Assembly (NCBI GenBank): GCA_030142905.1
Contig: JASJOG010000148.1
Coordinates: 464,501 to 528,500, forward strand
DNA: 64,000 bases
Origin: Heliopora coerulea
Lineage: Eukaryota > Cnidaria > Anthozoa > Scleralcyonacea > Helioporidae
Reading direction: 5' to 3'
This document shows positions 41,730-52,679 of the stretch, one piece after another. Within the stretch, counting starts at the first letter, position 1. Each line of letters opens with the position of its first letter. The translations under genes were made by a program, and so were the position numbers. The notes beneath the pieces were generated by a model, which ran no database searches, was not told where the DNA came from, and saw nothing but the letters and a program-made list of their open reading frames with translations.

Positions 41730-44700
41730 AAATGTGTCAAAATCTCTAAAGCAACCGTGAAGAACAAATCTACTTTCATGAGAATATTTTTCAATAAATT
41801 TCCAACCAGAGAATTCACCACTGCCACCATATTGAAAGATGATTTGACAACCAAAAGATTATATGAAATTTTGAACGATCATCTTCAAAGCAATGATTCC
41901 ATAACAACCAACAGAATGTCGGAAGGAACCATGGTGGTTTCCAGGGTAATTCCAAAATCGTCAAAAACAGCCAAAAAAGCCATTACTTTCACCAAAAACA
42001 GAATGATAAAAATTGGAGATAGAACTATAAATGTCAAAAAAAAAAAACTATTCTGGAAGGGGAAGATTGAATCTTTCAGCAGATAAAAACATCAAAAAAA
42101 CAATCTGCAATTTGGGAATCATAGCCATGGAAACAAACAATTGTTTTGCCATTGCTGTTCTAGTGGCTGACAAATGGAACTTTTTCCAAGCCCATCAAAA
42201 CAGATTCCACGATCAGTTCGCCAATAAAGAATTGACAACAATTTCTAAAATTTCGGAAGAAATCGACTTGCATGGACATATGGTTCAAAATTTCGAAAAA
42301 CTTTATGAAGATTATTTAAAAGCAAAGGAAATTGATTTATGCATTTTTTGTGACGACCAACCAGAAACACATGGCTCGAACAAAATAGAATACTTACGTC
42401 ACACATTGATATATGACTCCTGAGTGAACAACATGATTTACGAAAGACTAAACGACAAGGTGATTGTTTTGAGACATTTGAATAATCATTATGACATAGT
42501 AGAAAATTTAGCAAAGTATTTCTTTGGCAAATGTGTTAATTTCTGCAGAAAATGCATGAAATGCATCAGCAATGCATTGAATCACATTTGTTTGACAGAA
42601 AACAGTTGCATAAAATGTTACAGTGACTGCAACATGGATAATTCCACCATGTCAAATAGCACCAAATGTCCTTTATGTGATGTTTATTTTTTCAACCAAA
42701 CTTGTTTGTCACAACACTATTCCAAAAAACACCCCGTGGCAGGAGGCAATACATTATCAACTTGTTAACTTTTCAAGTACTGTTTTGAGTGCAATTCCAT
42801 AGTGAAACGATTTCACTACAATAACTCAGAAGGAAAAAAAGAGGTCTCATTGTTGTCAAGAAACATACTGTTCCACTTACCAAAAATCCAGACAGAGACA
42901 TCACGATTGTTACATTCCAATCCCAAAACTGATGAAGAACAAAAAGGAATATTGATTCCTTATTGCGCTACCGTTCACAAATTTTGCAACTTACGTTTGC
43001 ACGAAAGTTTTGACAATCTCGAAACCTCAGTGACAAAGTGTTGTGGCAAAAGATGCTTTCGATTTTCAGGAGACGACACCCTGAAACAATTCACCGACTT
43101 TTTCATCGAAAGATCGAAACAAAATTTCAAAAGCAGATGGTTTGCTCACAACACAGGAAAATACGATTGTTTGTTCTTACTAAAAAGATTGGTTTGCAAA
43201 TGCAATCTGAACCCCAAATGTTTGAGCAATGGAAATAAAATAATCACTATGCGATTAGGAAACTGTCAAGCATTGGACAGCTTGTTTTTCAGATGTTCTC
43301 TGGAAAAAAACGATAGAGATATTAGGTTTACAAAACGAAGCATCCAAATGTTTTCATCTGTACAAATTCACATACATCGACTACATAGGAGATATGATAA
43401 GCAAAAACTTTTTCGACACAGAAAATATGAACAACCATCAACAAGAAAACTTTGAACGTTGGTATTCTGAAATAAAAAAAAAAGAACAATACTGTTTCAA
43501 AAAACAATTGTTCGAATATTGTTCTAACGACATCAATGTTTTGAGAAAATGTCTTTTGAAATTTAACAACACAGTCAAAAACATCACCAGTATCAAATTC
43601 CTTTTTGACAATTACATCACCACACTATCTTCCCTATCGCGTAGCATCTTTGAAAATGTTTGGAAAAAACAACCTTTTGCTGATAACCCCCTTGGAAGGT
43701 TATTGCTACAAGTCAAAAACCAACAAAAGACAAAGCTGCATGGCCTTGTTATGGTTAAAAGGTTTAAAAGAAATTAATCTGAATTTCAGATGGAAAAACC
43801 ATCCCCAGGGAGAAATCAAATTGGGTTGGTATTATGTCAACGGCTATGATCCCACAACAAGAACAGCCTTTGAATTTGACGGTTGTTTTTATCCTTGATC
43901 TTTCAATCCCGTCTGCAGAAAAACTTTTTGAAATTTGTCTGCCGAATCAAAACAAAGAGTAAAACATGTCAGAAACCTGTGTTGAGAACTCGTTGTTATG
44001 AAAGAATGCCAATTTTCAAAAATATTGAAAGAAAACAACATTTAACAAATTCAGTGATCCCATTCTTTGGCAAGTGGTAGCAATAAACATGCGAGATGCT
44101 CTTTACAGAGGAAGAACTTCACCCATTTGTTTGCACAAAGACATTCATCAGCAAAAAAACACAAAAATATTTACGTTGATTTCAATTCATTATATCCATT
44201 CGTTCAGCATAAATACAGTTTTCTGGTGAAGCATCCCCAAGTCATCATAGGAAAGGAAGAATGCTTGAAAAAATTATCAAAAATAAAGGACACATCATCC
44301 AACGATATGGGATTCATGAAATGCAGCATTTTGCCACCAAAAAAATTGTTCATTCCCATTCTCCCAGTCAAAATCCAAGGGAAATTACTATTCCCTCTCT
44401 GCCACAAATGTGCAGAAGAAAAACACCTGCAAAAAAACTGTCAGCATAAAGATGAAGAAGGAATGATTCGCAGTGACAGACAGTTACAAAATTAAAAATG
44501 CGACAGAATTGTTGATTTATCATGAACGAGAAAGAATATTTTTGCAATTCATCTGCAAACTTTAGGCGCTGAAGCAAAAATATTTGGGAATACCAAAAAA
44601 TGTGGAAAACAAACAAAAATATGCTCAAGAATTATGCCAGTACATCATCAATGTTTTCGGGATTGAAATTAATCCCAGTGAGATAAGCATAAAAAAAAAA

Positions 44701-45240
44701 ATGAAGGAATGAGATGTGTCATGAAATTGATTTTTAATTCCTTATGGTGAAAATTCTGTCAAAACAACAACAAAACGAGCACTTTCTTCATCACCGACAC
44801 TGAGGAACTGGAATATTCTGTGCGACAAATGCTATGAATCCATGTATATGAACAAAATAGATTTGGGCACCCTTCGTTTAAGTTGCAAAACAAAACCAAA
44901 GTACACAAATCACAACAACTTCACCAGTTTGGCAATTGCCTGTCACGTCACTTGTTTTGCAAGGTTGGAATTGCTATAAAAAACTCCGTGCATTGCCAGA
45001 CAAGTCTATATTGTATATCAACACTGATTCCATAACATATTTTTCCGAAAACGGCAACAGTTTAATCAAAGAAGGCGACAAACTGGACAAAATGGTTTCG
45101 GAACTCAGTGAAAATGAACACATCACGTCCTTTTGTTGAACAGGGTCAAAAACTTACACTTACATGACCAGCTTGCAAAAAGACGTAACCCACGTGAAAG
45201 GTTTCAAAATCATGAATCAGAAAAATTGCAAAAAAAGCGA
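41730..45240 (+). pseudogene. Protein-primed DNA polymerase B of copy B
   Basis: Long frames in succession carry an N-terminal basic domain (41,757-42,086), a zinc-finger-like region (CRKCMKC, CLTENSCIKCYSDC, then CPLCDVYFFNQTCLSQH with a C2H2 spacing, 42,540-42,740) and an exonuclease part (AHNTGKYDCLFLLKRL near 43,145 and EYCSNDINVLRKC near 43,515). The polymerase core is DFNSLYPFVQHKYSF near 44,180 (motif A), a weak motif B near 44,735 and LYINTDSITYF near 45,015 (motif C). Stops at 42,421 and 42,766 and frameshifts near 43,300, 43,780 and 44,495 inactivate it. It starts the viral core genes right of the accessory arm. Confidence 0.85.
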
Positions 45241-45465
45241 ACAGGTCACATCAAACGACATTTAAAACAGCCTGGATTTAAGAAAAAAGAACTTGAAAAC
45301 TACCATCATAACTATTACAGAAAAAATAGACATAAAACAAGACACAAATCGACAAGAATGATTTCCAAACATATCCTTGGGGTTATCAATTTTGATTTTT
45401 TTTTTTTTTTTCAAAATAAAAGTGTCAATTAAAATTCTTGCATTCCATTGAACTTCCTGTTTTTC

Positions 45466-46134
45466 ATGCTTCTTATTGGTCCTTCTCAATGCAGAAAAAC
45501 AACATGGGTCAAAAAATTCATTGCATGTTTTTTGAAAATAAACAAAAAAATCTTGAAAAACATCCTTTATTTCCATGCATGTGATGATTTCAAAATTTGT
45601 GCCGATTTGTTGGAAAAATTTGACAAAAGCAATGAGAAAACAAACCAAGGCATTCCCAACATATCTTTTATCAAAATAAACAAACCAGAAACCGCCATTT
45701 CAACAATAGAAAGCAGCCTCAATTCCTTGTCATCACCTTCAACCAACTTCCCCAAAAAAGAAAATGCAAATAAAGAAGAATCCCTAGTGATCTTTGATGA
45801 TCTCATGTTCATTCTGGGAGACAAAACTTCCACAGTCTTCTCGCAAAACCTAGCAATGAAAAGATGTCATCACGATTAAATCAATGTCATCTTTGTAGGT
45901 CAGGACCTCATGTATGGAGCGGAAAAATTCCGAATTTTATTCAGCAACACCAATTACATTGTGGTTTTTCCCAACAAGTCAGACAAAAGAAATCTCAAAC
46001 ACATATTCAGAAACAGGGGCATATCCGGAAACAAAGCCAACCAATTGTTGAATCTTGCATTCGAAACCGGCAATTATCCATACCTTCTTCTGAACAACAC
46101 GCAAAACTGCCCTGACAATGCAAGAATAATGTGA
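45466..46134 (+). pseudogene. A32-like packaging ATPase of copy B
   Basis: The first ATG in frame is 45,466. Walker A reads GPSQCRKTT, with Arg replacing the usual Gly before Lys, and Walker B is LVIFDDLM near 45,790. After an in-frame TAA at 45,877-45,879 the frame continues with VIFVGQDLMYGAEKFRILF, where a sensor/Gln region is expected, then RNLKHIFRNRGISGNKANQL and a C-terminal end at TGA 46132-46134. Length is about 220 residues, normal for the family. The protein would translocate DNA into capsids. The stop and the Walker A change mean it is dead. Confidence 0.8.
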
Positions 46135-46262
46135 CAAGGAGTATTTCCAGACAAAAAAATGTTCATATTGAACATGTAATCACGATTGCAATTCAAAAGA
46201 AATAAAAGATATTTTTATTTTTAATTATTATGTTAATCATTATGCAATAACGAAACAAAATA

Positions 46263-46990
46263 TCAACAGCCAAATTCCGACTTAGAAGGACAACAGCATA
46301 ACTGATTAATCATTTTGCTTCCTTTACAAGAATCCATACAGTAATTTCTCATCTTGAAGTAATTATTGAAATGTTTATCACAATCATTTTTGTCACCTGT
46401 AGGAGAAAAAAATATTTTATCAAAATATTCGTAAACCAAGTCCTCGTTGTCATGTATGGGTCCATATTTGACGCGCACTTTCATCCATTCTTCAAGTTCT
46501 TCCTGTTTGAAAGTTACAAAATACAAACACCACCATCTGCAGGTGTTGTAACTCAGATTCTGAATTCTTTTTATTGGACTCTTAACTTCCAACCTACAAA
46601 CACAACTTGCTTCCACTTTCTCTCCAACTCTCTTCACACGTAACGCTTCTTCGAACTTCTTAGTTATAATGTCAAGCACCACATCAAAGCCATACAACAA
46701 TCCCCAAGAGTCAAAAATCTCGCAATCATGAACACGAGAAGAAACTTCATGACGACCAACTTCAGACAATGCATGCTGAGTATAAGAGCAAAGAATCCAA
46801 AAGTACCCGGTTTATCGGAGGTATCTGTGTTCCAAATCCAGTTGGCTTTCAAGACTTCGTCACTGTCGACCTTCAGCTGAGGATAAATGTCAGCAGGGTA
46901 AACACCTTTTAAGTTTCTCACTCGAGGAAATTCGATTAAAACATTCAACATCCAAGTGCTTGAAGGCACTTGCCTGAAAGTATATTTCAA
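46263..46990 (-). pseudogene. Adenain-like virion protease of copy B with Cys-rich tail
   Basis: Frame 46,990-46,780 gives FPRVRNLKGVYPADIYPQLK and WIWNTDTSDKPGT. The family's next residues are the catalytic His-Trp, but here they read FGFF. The other frame continues with CEIFDSWGLLYGFD, the conserved FDS-G block, and IQNLSYNTCRWWCLYFVTF, the catalytic Cys region. A C-terminal extension with DSCKGSKMINQLCCCPSKS ends at 46,263. Adenain-type Cys proteases mature capsid proteins in adenoviruses and Polintons. Loss of His and a frameshift near 46,780 inactivate it. Confidence 0.75.
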
Positions 46991-47327
46991 TACAAGCTGA
47001 CCACCTTAACACAATAAAGACATTATTCTTTTTTGCAGTACCTTTCACGATTATTCTTCTCTTAAATCATAATCGCAATGTCAAATTTTCAACTTCATTA
47101 ATCCCGTTTGTTTTTTTTCCATAATTAAAGCATAGATTAAAAATTCAACTATACTTTTTCAATTTCTGCATGACGTATTCTCCCACGTTGCTTTCGTAGT
47201 CGGAACTGAGACATTGTTTTGGTTTGATACCACTTGCCACGCTCAAAGAAGGACCACCCCTTCCCACCGAACTTTCTTTTTTTCTGGGAGTGGTAGATTC
47301 AATAATATTTCAAAACAAAACCGGTGT

Positions 47328-47920
47328 TCATTGAACATTAAAAGCAACTCTCAACTTTGGATTTTTAATTTTAGCTACTGGAAACCCCTCTTTTTTCAAC
47401 ATATTTATCACTCTTATTTTTTGTTCGTCAGCCAAATGATGACTACCACTGGCTTTTATACTTATACCAAAATCATTCAAAACATGCGCATATTTTATCC
47501 CCGTCAATTTCCCATCGGCTCCTATCATTCCATTGTCCCCTTCACTTAATCCATTTTCCAACAAAGCATCTCTGAATTCTCTCATGCTTTTGATAGCCAA
47601 ATCACACAACATTCTTTTTCTCTTGGCTGAGCATTGGATGACATCAAAGAACCCAACCCTGCAGCTCGATTTCCTTGTTTGCTCTTGTAAGCCGCCACCT
47701 TGCTTAACAAATTTTGTCTGTAAGTATCTTTAAGAGAACTGTCTGAAGGCAACTGCAAATATTTATTGTAATCGCTAATAATCTCATTCAAACCGGATTG
47801 GTCTAAAGCGTTCGACATGCTTTGACGCTTGGCATTCTCATCCAACCTTTGCAACAAATTGTTCAACAAAACCAGATCAATTACTTGCAATTTCAATATT
47901 TTTTCCTTATTGATAGACAT
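47328..47920 (-). pseudogene. Unknown copy B structural-region protein, ~190 residues
   Basis: ATG 47920 starts a helical protein (VLLNNLLQRLDENAKRQSMS, DTYRQNLLSKVAAYKSKQGN). A frameshift near 47,600 moves it to the frame with SMREFRDALLENGLSEGDNG, LTGIKYAHVLNDFGISIK and ADEQKIRVINMLKKEGF, ending at 47,328. No family is recognised. The location between protease and hexon and the mixed helix content fit a minor virion protein, but that is inference. Confidence 0.55.
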
Positions 47921-47923
47921 ATT

Positions 47924-48541
47924 TTATTCCCCTCCTGAAAAAAAAAAAATTAAAATCCTTTTCAGATACTTTGCAATTTTTCTCAAAGCGTTGTGAAACA
48001 ACACATTTTCCACTAAGAACAATCTCTCATCGTTAGCAGTCATCCTGTTTTTGAAAAAAGATTTAATCAAAATGACTTCACTATTCAACAATTTTGGTAA
48101 ATTGGAATCGCTGCTGTCCACTTTCAACGAAGTTTTTACGGATTTTTTTAATCTCGTCACAAACAAATGGTTTCTTTTTTCATGAATGTCAATGACTTTC
48201 AATCTTCCTTCATAACTATTTTTTAAGAATTCCACTATTTCTTCAGAAAATCCATTTACATTTTTCCCACCTGAGTTAACATCCTCACTGCTTCCACACA
48301 ATTTTCTAAAAAAATTTTCATTTTTGAACAACTCTTTCACCACTGAATGAACAATTCTTCCGCACCTTTTTCGTTTGTTACGAGAAAATCGCCATTCTCC
48401 TTCATCAGAAACGTCATGATTGACGTAACGAACCAAATCATTTCTATTGCCATGTGATTCTTCTTTGGAACTTTCCAGTTGTTTCTGAAGAAGCCTCACT
48501 GTCCTCAGAAAAACTATCCTTGCAATCTCCATTTTCCACAT
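47924..48541 (-). CDS. Unknown basic protein of copy B, 205 residues
   Basis: The intact ORF from ATG 48541 ends three bases before the start of the next gene. It is Lys/Arg/Asn-rich with helices (IVFLRTVRLLQKQLESSKEE, RFSRNKRKRCGRIVHSVVKE) and no signal peptide. An unbroken 205-codon frame is notable in an otherwise decayed element. I recognise no domain. Nucleic-acid binding is possible from charge alone. Confidence 0.5.
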   Translation of the reverse strand: MWKMEIARIVFLRTVRLLQKQLESSKEESHGNRNDLVRYVNHDVSDEGEWRFSRNKRKRCGRIVHSVVKELFKNENFFRKLCGSSEDVNSGGKNVNGFSEEIVEFLKNSYEGRLKVIDIHEKRNHLFVTRLKKSVKTSLKVDSSDSNLPKLLNSEVILIKSFFKNRMTANDERLFLVENVLFHNALRKIAKYLKRILIFFFSGGE

Positions 48542-48724
48542 TGTATTTCAAAATTTTTTGTCTCGCATTGTCATCAAACTCACATCCCCTTCGATGAACT
48601 TCGCACATTTTTTTTATAACTAGAAAAATACAAAACCAATCATTTCATTCTTTTTTTTCACAAATCACATCGACGTTGCATAACAAATATCAACAAAAAC
48701 AGTTTCCTGCTCGATCGTTCCTTT

Positions 48725-49069
48725 TCATTTCACTTCTGCTGTTCTGGTAATAACTTTGCATTTTCCCCCATAAGGATCAAAATCCACATAAAATAAAGGT
48801 GGATGGGTTTTCACCTGAGGAAAACGAAGTTGGCCGTTCATAACCTGAAGCATGGGTTTTGATTGAAAATTATTATTAATTATACGATTGGCTTGTTCCA
48901 TGACCTTTTTCCTTTTAATCGAATTAGCAAGTCTTCCAATTTTCTTTCCACTTTTCATCTCCCCTGTTTTTTTTTGGGGGGTAAATATCAATAAGTCGTT
49001 TGTTTGAAAGTCATCTGAAAAAAAAAACAAAAAGAACTGCCTGATTACAAATTCCCACCATATACACAT
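48725..49069 (-). CDS. Unknown small protein of copy B, 114 residues
   Basis: ATG 49069 leads into a hydrophobic start (WWEFVIRQFFLFFF). The more protein-like part begins about residue 36 (GEMKSGKKIGRLANSIKRKK) and ends PPLFYVDFDPYGGKCKVIT. The real N-terminus may be internal or spliced. It sits directly downstream of the hexon frames and could be a separate virion protein or the hexon C-terminal end; I cannot decide. Confidence 0.4.
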   Translation of the reverse strand: MCIWWEFVIRQFFLFFFSDDFQTNDLLIFTPQKKTGEMKSGKKIGRLANSIKRKKVMEQANRIINNNFQSKPMLQVMNGQLRFPQVKTHPPLFYVDFDPYGGKCKVITRTAEVK

Positions 49070-49098
49070 AAACTTTCACGTCATTTTGAGGGGTGAAT

Positions 49099-50491
49099 TC
49101 AATCTCCAAATCCACACTTTTTTTTTGGTTCTTTTGGAAGCACCCTAATGTTAGAATCTTCAGTCGGACTCAATTCAAACATCAAAGCATGACCATCTTC
49201 ATAATCATCATGCATGTTTTCAAAATCTTCCAAATAAAGTGCTCGCCTAGTATGAAAATAAGCATCTTTCGAATTTTTTATCAGATAACAAATGGGGTTA
49301 TTGTTGACCTTAACGATTACATTTGTCATCTTTCCCCAGCTGAAATAAGTAGGTGGAATGAAAGCATCGCCGTTTACATAATCATTTCTAACTACCCCCA
49401 ATATCATGCTGTAAGGTATATTGCTGCCAAAAATATCATTGCAACTAAATATGCTGTTCTCACATGAATTTCCTGAGTGAAAACATTAATGGTTCAACCT
49501 TGTGTTTCTGTCGACTGATTAATTTGATTTTGAATCAAATCTTTCAGCATGACCTATTTAAAATGCATGTAAAACTTGTCAAAATTAATCTTAACCCCAT
49601 CCAACTTAGCAAAATTTCCAGCATTTTGACCCCCTTGCACATCATTTCCTGACGCATTCACGATACCGTGATGAAAATCGGATTCTGCACCAGAATATTT
49701 ATGTTCCAACATGGTCAGAATTTTCCTTTGACTTTCTCAAGTTTACTTAACTTTGAAGCTGTTGTTAGTTGGCACATATTGATCGCCGCTGTTAAAAAAA
49801 GGCATCAACATCTTTTCTATGCAATAACGTGGATTGGCATTAACTATACTTTTAATTCTCTTGTAAGCACCATCATTGTCAGTTATCGGTTTCCTTGTAT
49901 CATTGGCACTGTCATCCACTGTAACTTTGTGAAGATATTTCTCATGGCCAGCTTTATGTTCCCAACCCATATTACAACCATACAAATCTTCTTTAGCATT
50001 TTTTCTCTCAAAAAGACAAGAAAAAATATTCGATACTATCAGGTTGTCAGTATGTGACACTGACAGAGCCATCCCATTTGATGAAACATTGATAGACTTC
50101 CACCAAGAGGTCAAAGGTCTTGGAACATAATCACAAATAGTACTAGCATTAAACTTATTTCCATTAGCTTTTCTGATTGAAATTTCAGCTGTCACAAAAG
50201 CATCTGCCAACTTAAACCTCCACCCTGCATTTTTTTCAAAAATGTATATGTGGATGATATGCCTTCACTGGCGTTCAAATGCACCCACGATGTTTCTTTC
50301 AATGTATCGGTAAAAGGAATTCTTTGAAACATCTCCATGGGCTCGTAAAACAAAACAGTATGGCCGACGAGATTTTGATTATCTCTATTAACCAACAGAG
50401 CAGACTTAGATTCCCTTGACTTCTCATAAGCTCTAGATAAAGCTTTAGCGCTTTCATTGTTTCCCTCGTAAACTTCACTTCTGCCTATCAT
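49099..50491 (-). pseudogene. Probable major capsid protein (hexon) of copy B
   Basis: ATG 50491 opens with VYEGNNESAKALSRAYEKSR and reaches HTVLFYEPMEMFQRIPFTDT. After a frame change near 50,205 it reads ADAFVTAEISIRKANG, PLTSWWKSINVSSNGMALSV and NANPRYCIEKML. The pattern of a strand, 'kaNG', then a W/S-rich strand and 'v..NG' resembles the first jelly roll of Polinton hexons. Further frames to 49,407 and 49,099 (GNFAKLDGVKINFDKFYMHF, DAFIPPTYFSWG) keep protein-like content. Total would be ~460 codons. I base the hexon call on this pattern and on position. Confidence 0.5.
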
Positions 50492-50552
50492 GTTTCACTA
50501 AAATTATAAAAAAAAAAAAAAAAATTATAACTATTTTTTTTTCTTTTTTTAA

Positions 50553-50833
50553 TTACAGCACATCAGCATCCTTTTCTCTCTTGTCAGCCTCCATCTGAAT
50601 TCTATTTTGATTTTCTATTCTTTCCAATTTTTCAGCATTTCTTTTCCTATTGATATGTTTCTCGCCTTCCGGACAATAAAATGGTGTCCCTTCCAAAGCA
50701 TACAATTTGTGATAAGGAATAACTTTACTATTTTGACAAGGCTGATCACTATCCCTGACTTTATAATGCAATCCATCAAGATGAGAAAATCTTCGAGAAC
50801 TTCTTCAAATTGGTCGAGGTCTAACATACACAT
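50553..50833 (-). pseudogene. Small charged protein of copy B
   Basis: ATG 50833 gives CMLDLDQFEEVLEDF. The frame then changes near 50,770 to one with DQPCQNSKVIPYHKLYALEG, FYCPEGEKH and a charged coiled-coil end (RNAEKLERIENQNRIQMEAD), stopping at 50,553. It is ~93 residues. The Cys and His spacing (C..., YCPEGEKH) could bind a metal. No family is recognised. It lies between hexon and the next gene on the same strand. Confidence 0.45.
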
Positions 50834-50975
50834 TTCCTCTCACTAGACCCTTATTAAAATTTCCCAAAAGAGCATCTTCCAATTTTTTTTTTAATTTTTC
50901 TAAATACAACAAAAAAACTTTTCTCGTTCAACAAACTGAAATTTAACTTTAATAACCTCATATTCTAAACTAAAT

Positions 50976-51413
50976 TCAAACTTTGACGTCATCCGGCAAA
51001 TCAGTCAGCAACAAATTAGGAATCTTAAAAATCTTGCTTTTATCTAACTCATAGCCACTTGAATCACGAGCAAAAGAACTCATCTTTAACGCAAAAAAAA
51101 CTTTCTTCCCAAAATAAAGCCGACATTTGGCAGTAGTATCTCCCCCATACTTTGCACTTCCTTTTGCTTCAAAAGAAACATCTTTCACATTACTTTCACC
51201 ATTTTTAGAAGGAGAAAAGTCCAAATAATTCTGATACTGCAAACAAAAATCATTCTGAATCTACTCTCCTTCAAAACCAACGACTGTAAAATCACTATCC
51301 ACTCGATCGTAAGATGCATCCGAAATTCTCATCTTAATTTCATTGTCAACATCTACACCGACCAGCTTAAATTGTCCTCCTGACATTTCAAAACGATATT
51401 CTGCAAACAGCAT
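50976..51413 (-). pseudogene. Unknown virion-region protein of copy B, ~145 residues
   Basis: ATG 51413 starts a beta-rich protein (YRFEMSGGQFKLVGVDVDNE, DSDFTVVGFEGE), broken by one in-frame TAG near 51,260 and then continuing in the same frame (KDVSFEAKGSAKYGGDTTAK, FALKMSSFARDSSGYE) to 50,976. It lies between the pX-like gene and the small charged gene. A minor jelly-roll or head protein would suit the position, but no motif proves it. Confidence 0.5.
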
Positions 51414-51455
51414 CTTCAAGAAAAGAAAAAATAATCCGCTTTACAATCTTTTTTT

Positions 51456-51680
51456 TTACCCCATTCTTTTGACAACTTGTTCATTCAAAGCTTTTTTTCC
51501 AACAGGCCCTGTTGCCATTTTCCATAATTTTCTTCCTACTTTCTTGCCAATGGATAACAAACCAGACCCTCTCTGACTTCTATTATATCTCTTCCGTGCA
51601 GCATTTGCAAATATACTACTCAGCACCCTATTGCTGGTTCTCACAGATCCCCCTCTTTGATAAGCAGAATATCTTCTCAT
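51456..51680 (-). CDS. pX-like small basic virion protein of copy B
   Basis: The intact 74-codon ORF starts at ATG 51680. It is rich in Arg, Lys, Gly and Ser (RRYSAYQRGGSVRTSN, NRSQRGSGLLSIGKKVGRK) and contains the amphipathic stretch LLSIGKKVGRKLWKMATG. Adintoviruses and adenoviruses have a small basic core peptide (pX/pVI type) next to the capsid genes, with just such Gly/Arg and amphipathic features. It lies 26 bases downstream of the penton gene on the same strand. This is one of the few undamaged frames in copy B. Confidence 0.6.
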   Translation of the reverse strand: MRRYSAYQRGGSVRTSNRVLSSIFANAARKRYNRSQRGSGLLSIGKKVGRKLWKMATGPVGKKALNEQVVKRMG

Positions 51681-51706
51681 TATTTTTTTTCTCTATGATT
51701 GAAAAA

Positions 51707-52648
51707 TCACTTATTTACAATGATGCAGTTCAACAACACTTTCCCACTATTAAAAAAAATTCTACCACCTTTTATATCATTCACGGTGATGTGCATTTTA
51801 TCAATAATGGCATTCTTCAATTTATGCCAGTGATCACTTGGAGAATAAAACAGTTTCTCCTGCACTTCCAAGATTAATGGGACAAACCAACAAATTATTC
51901 TGATAAGAAAATCCCAATCGAACAGGTTCTATTTGCTCACAATCCACAGAAATAAAATTCAATCCATTACTAATGTCAATCAAATATTCACTTTGCAATT
52001 CTTCAAAGAGCTCATTTTACTATTTCTGGGTTCCACAACCATATCCACGATGGTTTTCTCAAATCCCAACACATGAGTTAATCCAATGCCAAATTTAAAA
52101 TGATAATCAATTCTAAATTTGTCATGCCCAACAGCTGATCGAGGTGCCAATCTTTTGAAGAATTAATTCGAATCATAACCATCAATAGTTTTTCCAGTAG
52201 ATAAAACAGCACTTCCAGAATAAAAAACTGACTCCTTCTTGAACTTCAACACACAACAATTCCCCAAAGATACTTCAAAATACACCCCAAAAAAATTTAA
52301 TTTTCTATTCAAAGGTCCAAGCAAATTATCAACCGTGTAATTTCCATCAGGAAAAGTTACTTTTTCATGCATAAATTCAACAACACCGTCCACATAAGTA
52401 CTTCCGTCAGCCTTGAGCATGAAATTGGAAATTTTCAAAGAAAACAAACACGTAAAATCTTCTCTATTCCTCATGTATATCGTCGAAATCGTCTGCGGAT
52501 ACATTAACTCGTTAACACGTATGAAAAAATTCCCATAACGCGCATCAATAGGAGGTTGAATATCGATTTCAAAATCATTAGTTCGATTGTCTGTTCTCTC
52601 ACTAATTTGATTACTAGCAAGCAACAAATTCATACCTTTTTTTTCCAT
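51707..52648 (-). pseudogene. Penton (minor capsid) protein of copy B
   Basis: ATG 52648 opens with NLLLASNQISERTDNRTNDF, EIDIQPPIDARYGNFFIRV and NELMYPQTISTIYMRN, the N-terminal pattern of Polinton penton proteins (a strand starting with 'eidl..p', then an aromatic strand before 'yP'). After an in-frame TAA at 52,163 it continues in shifting frames with APRSAVGHDKFRIDYHFKFG and ends IDKMHITVNDIKGGRIFFNS then GKVLLNCII, the typical C-terminal strand pair, at TGA 51707-51709. About 310 codons. It forms the pentameric vertex with hexon. Confidence 0.7.
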
Positions 52649-52679
52649 TTATTTTAATCAACACAAACTCAGTTCCCTC

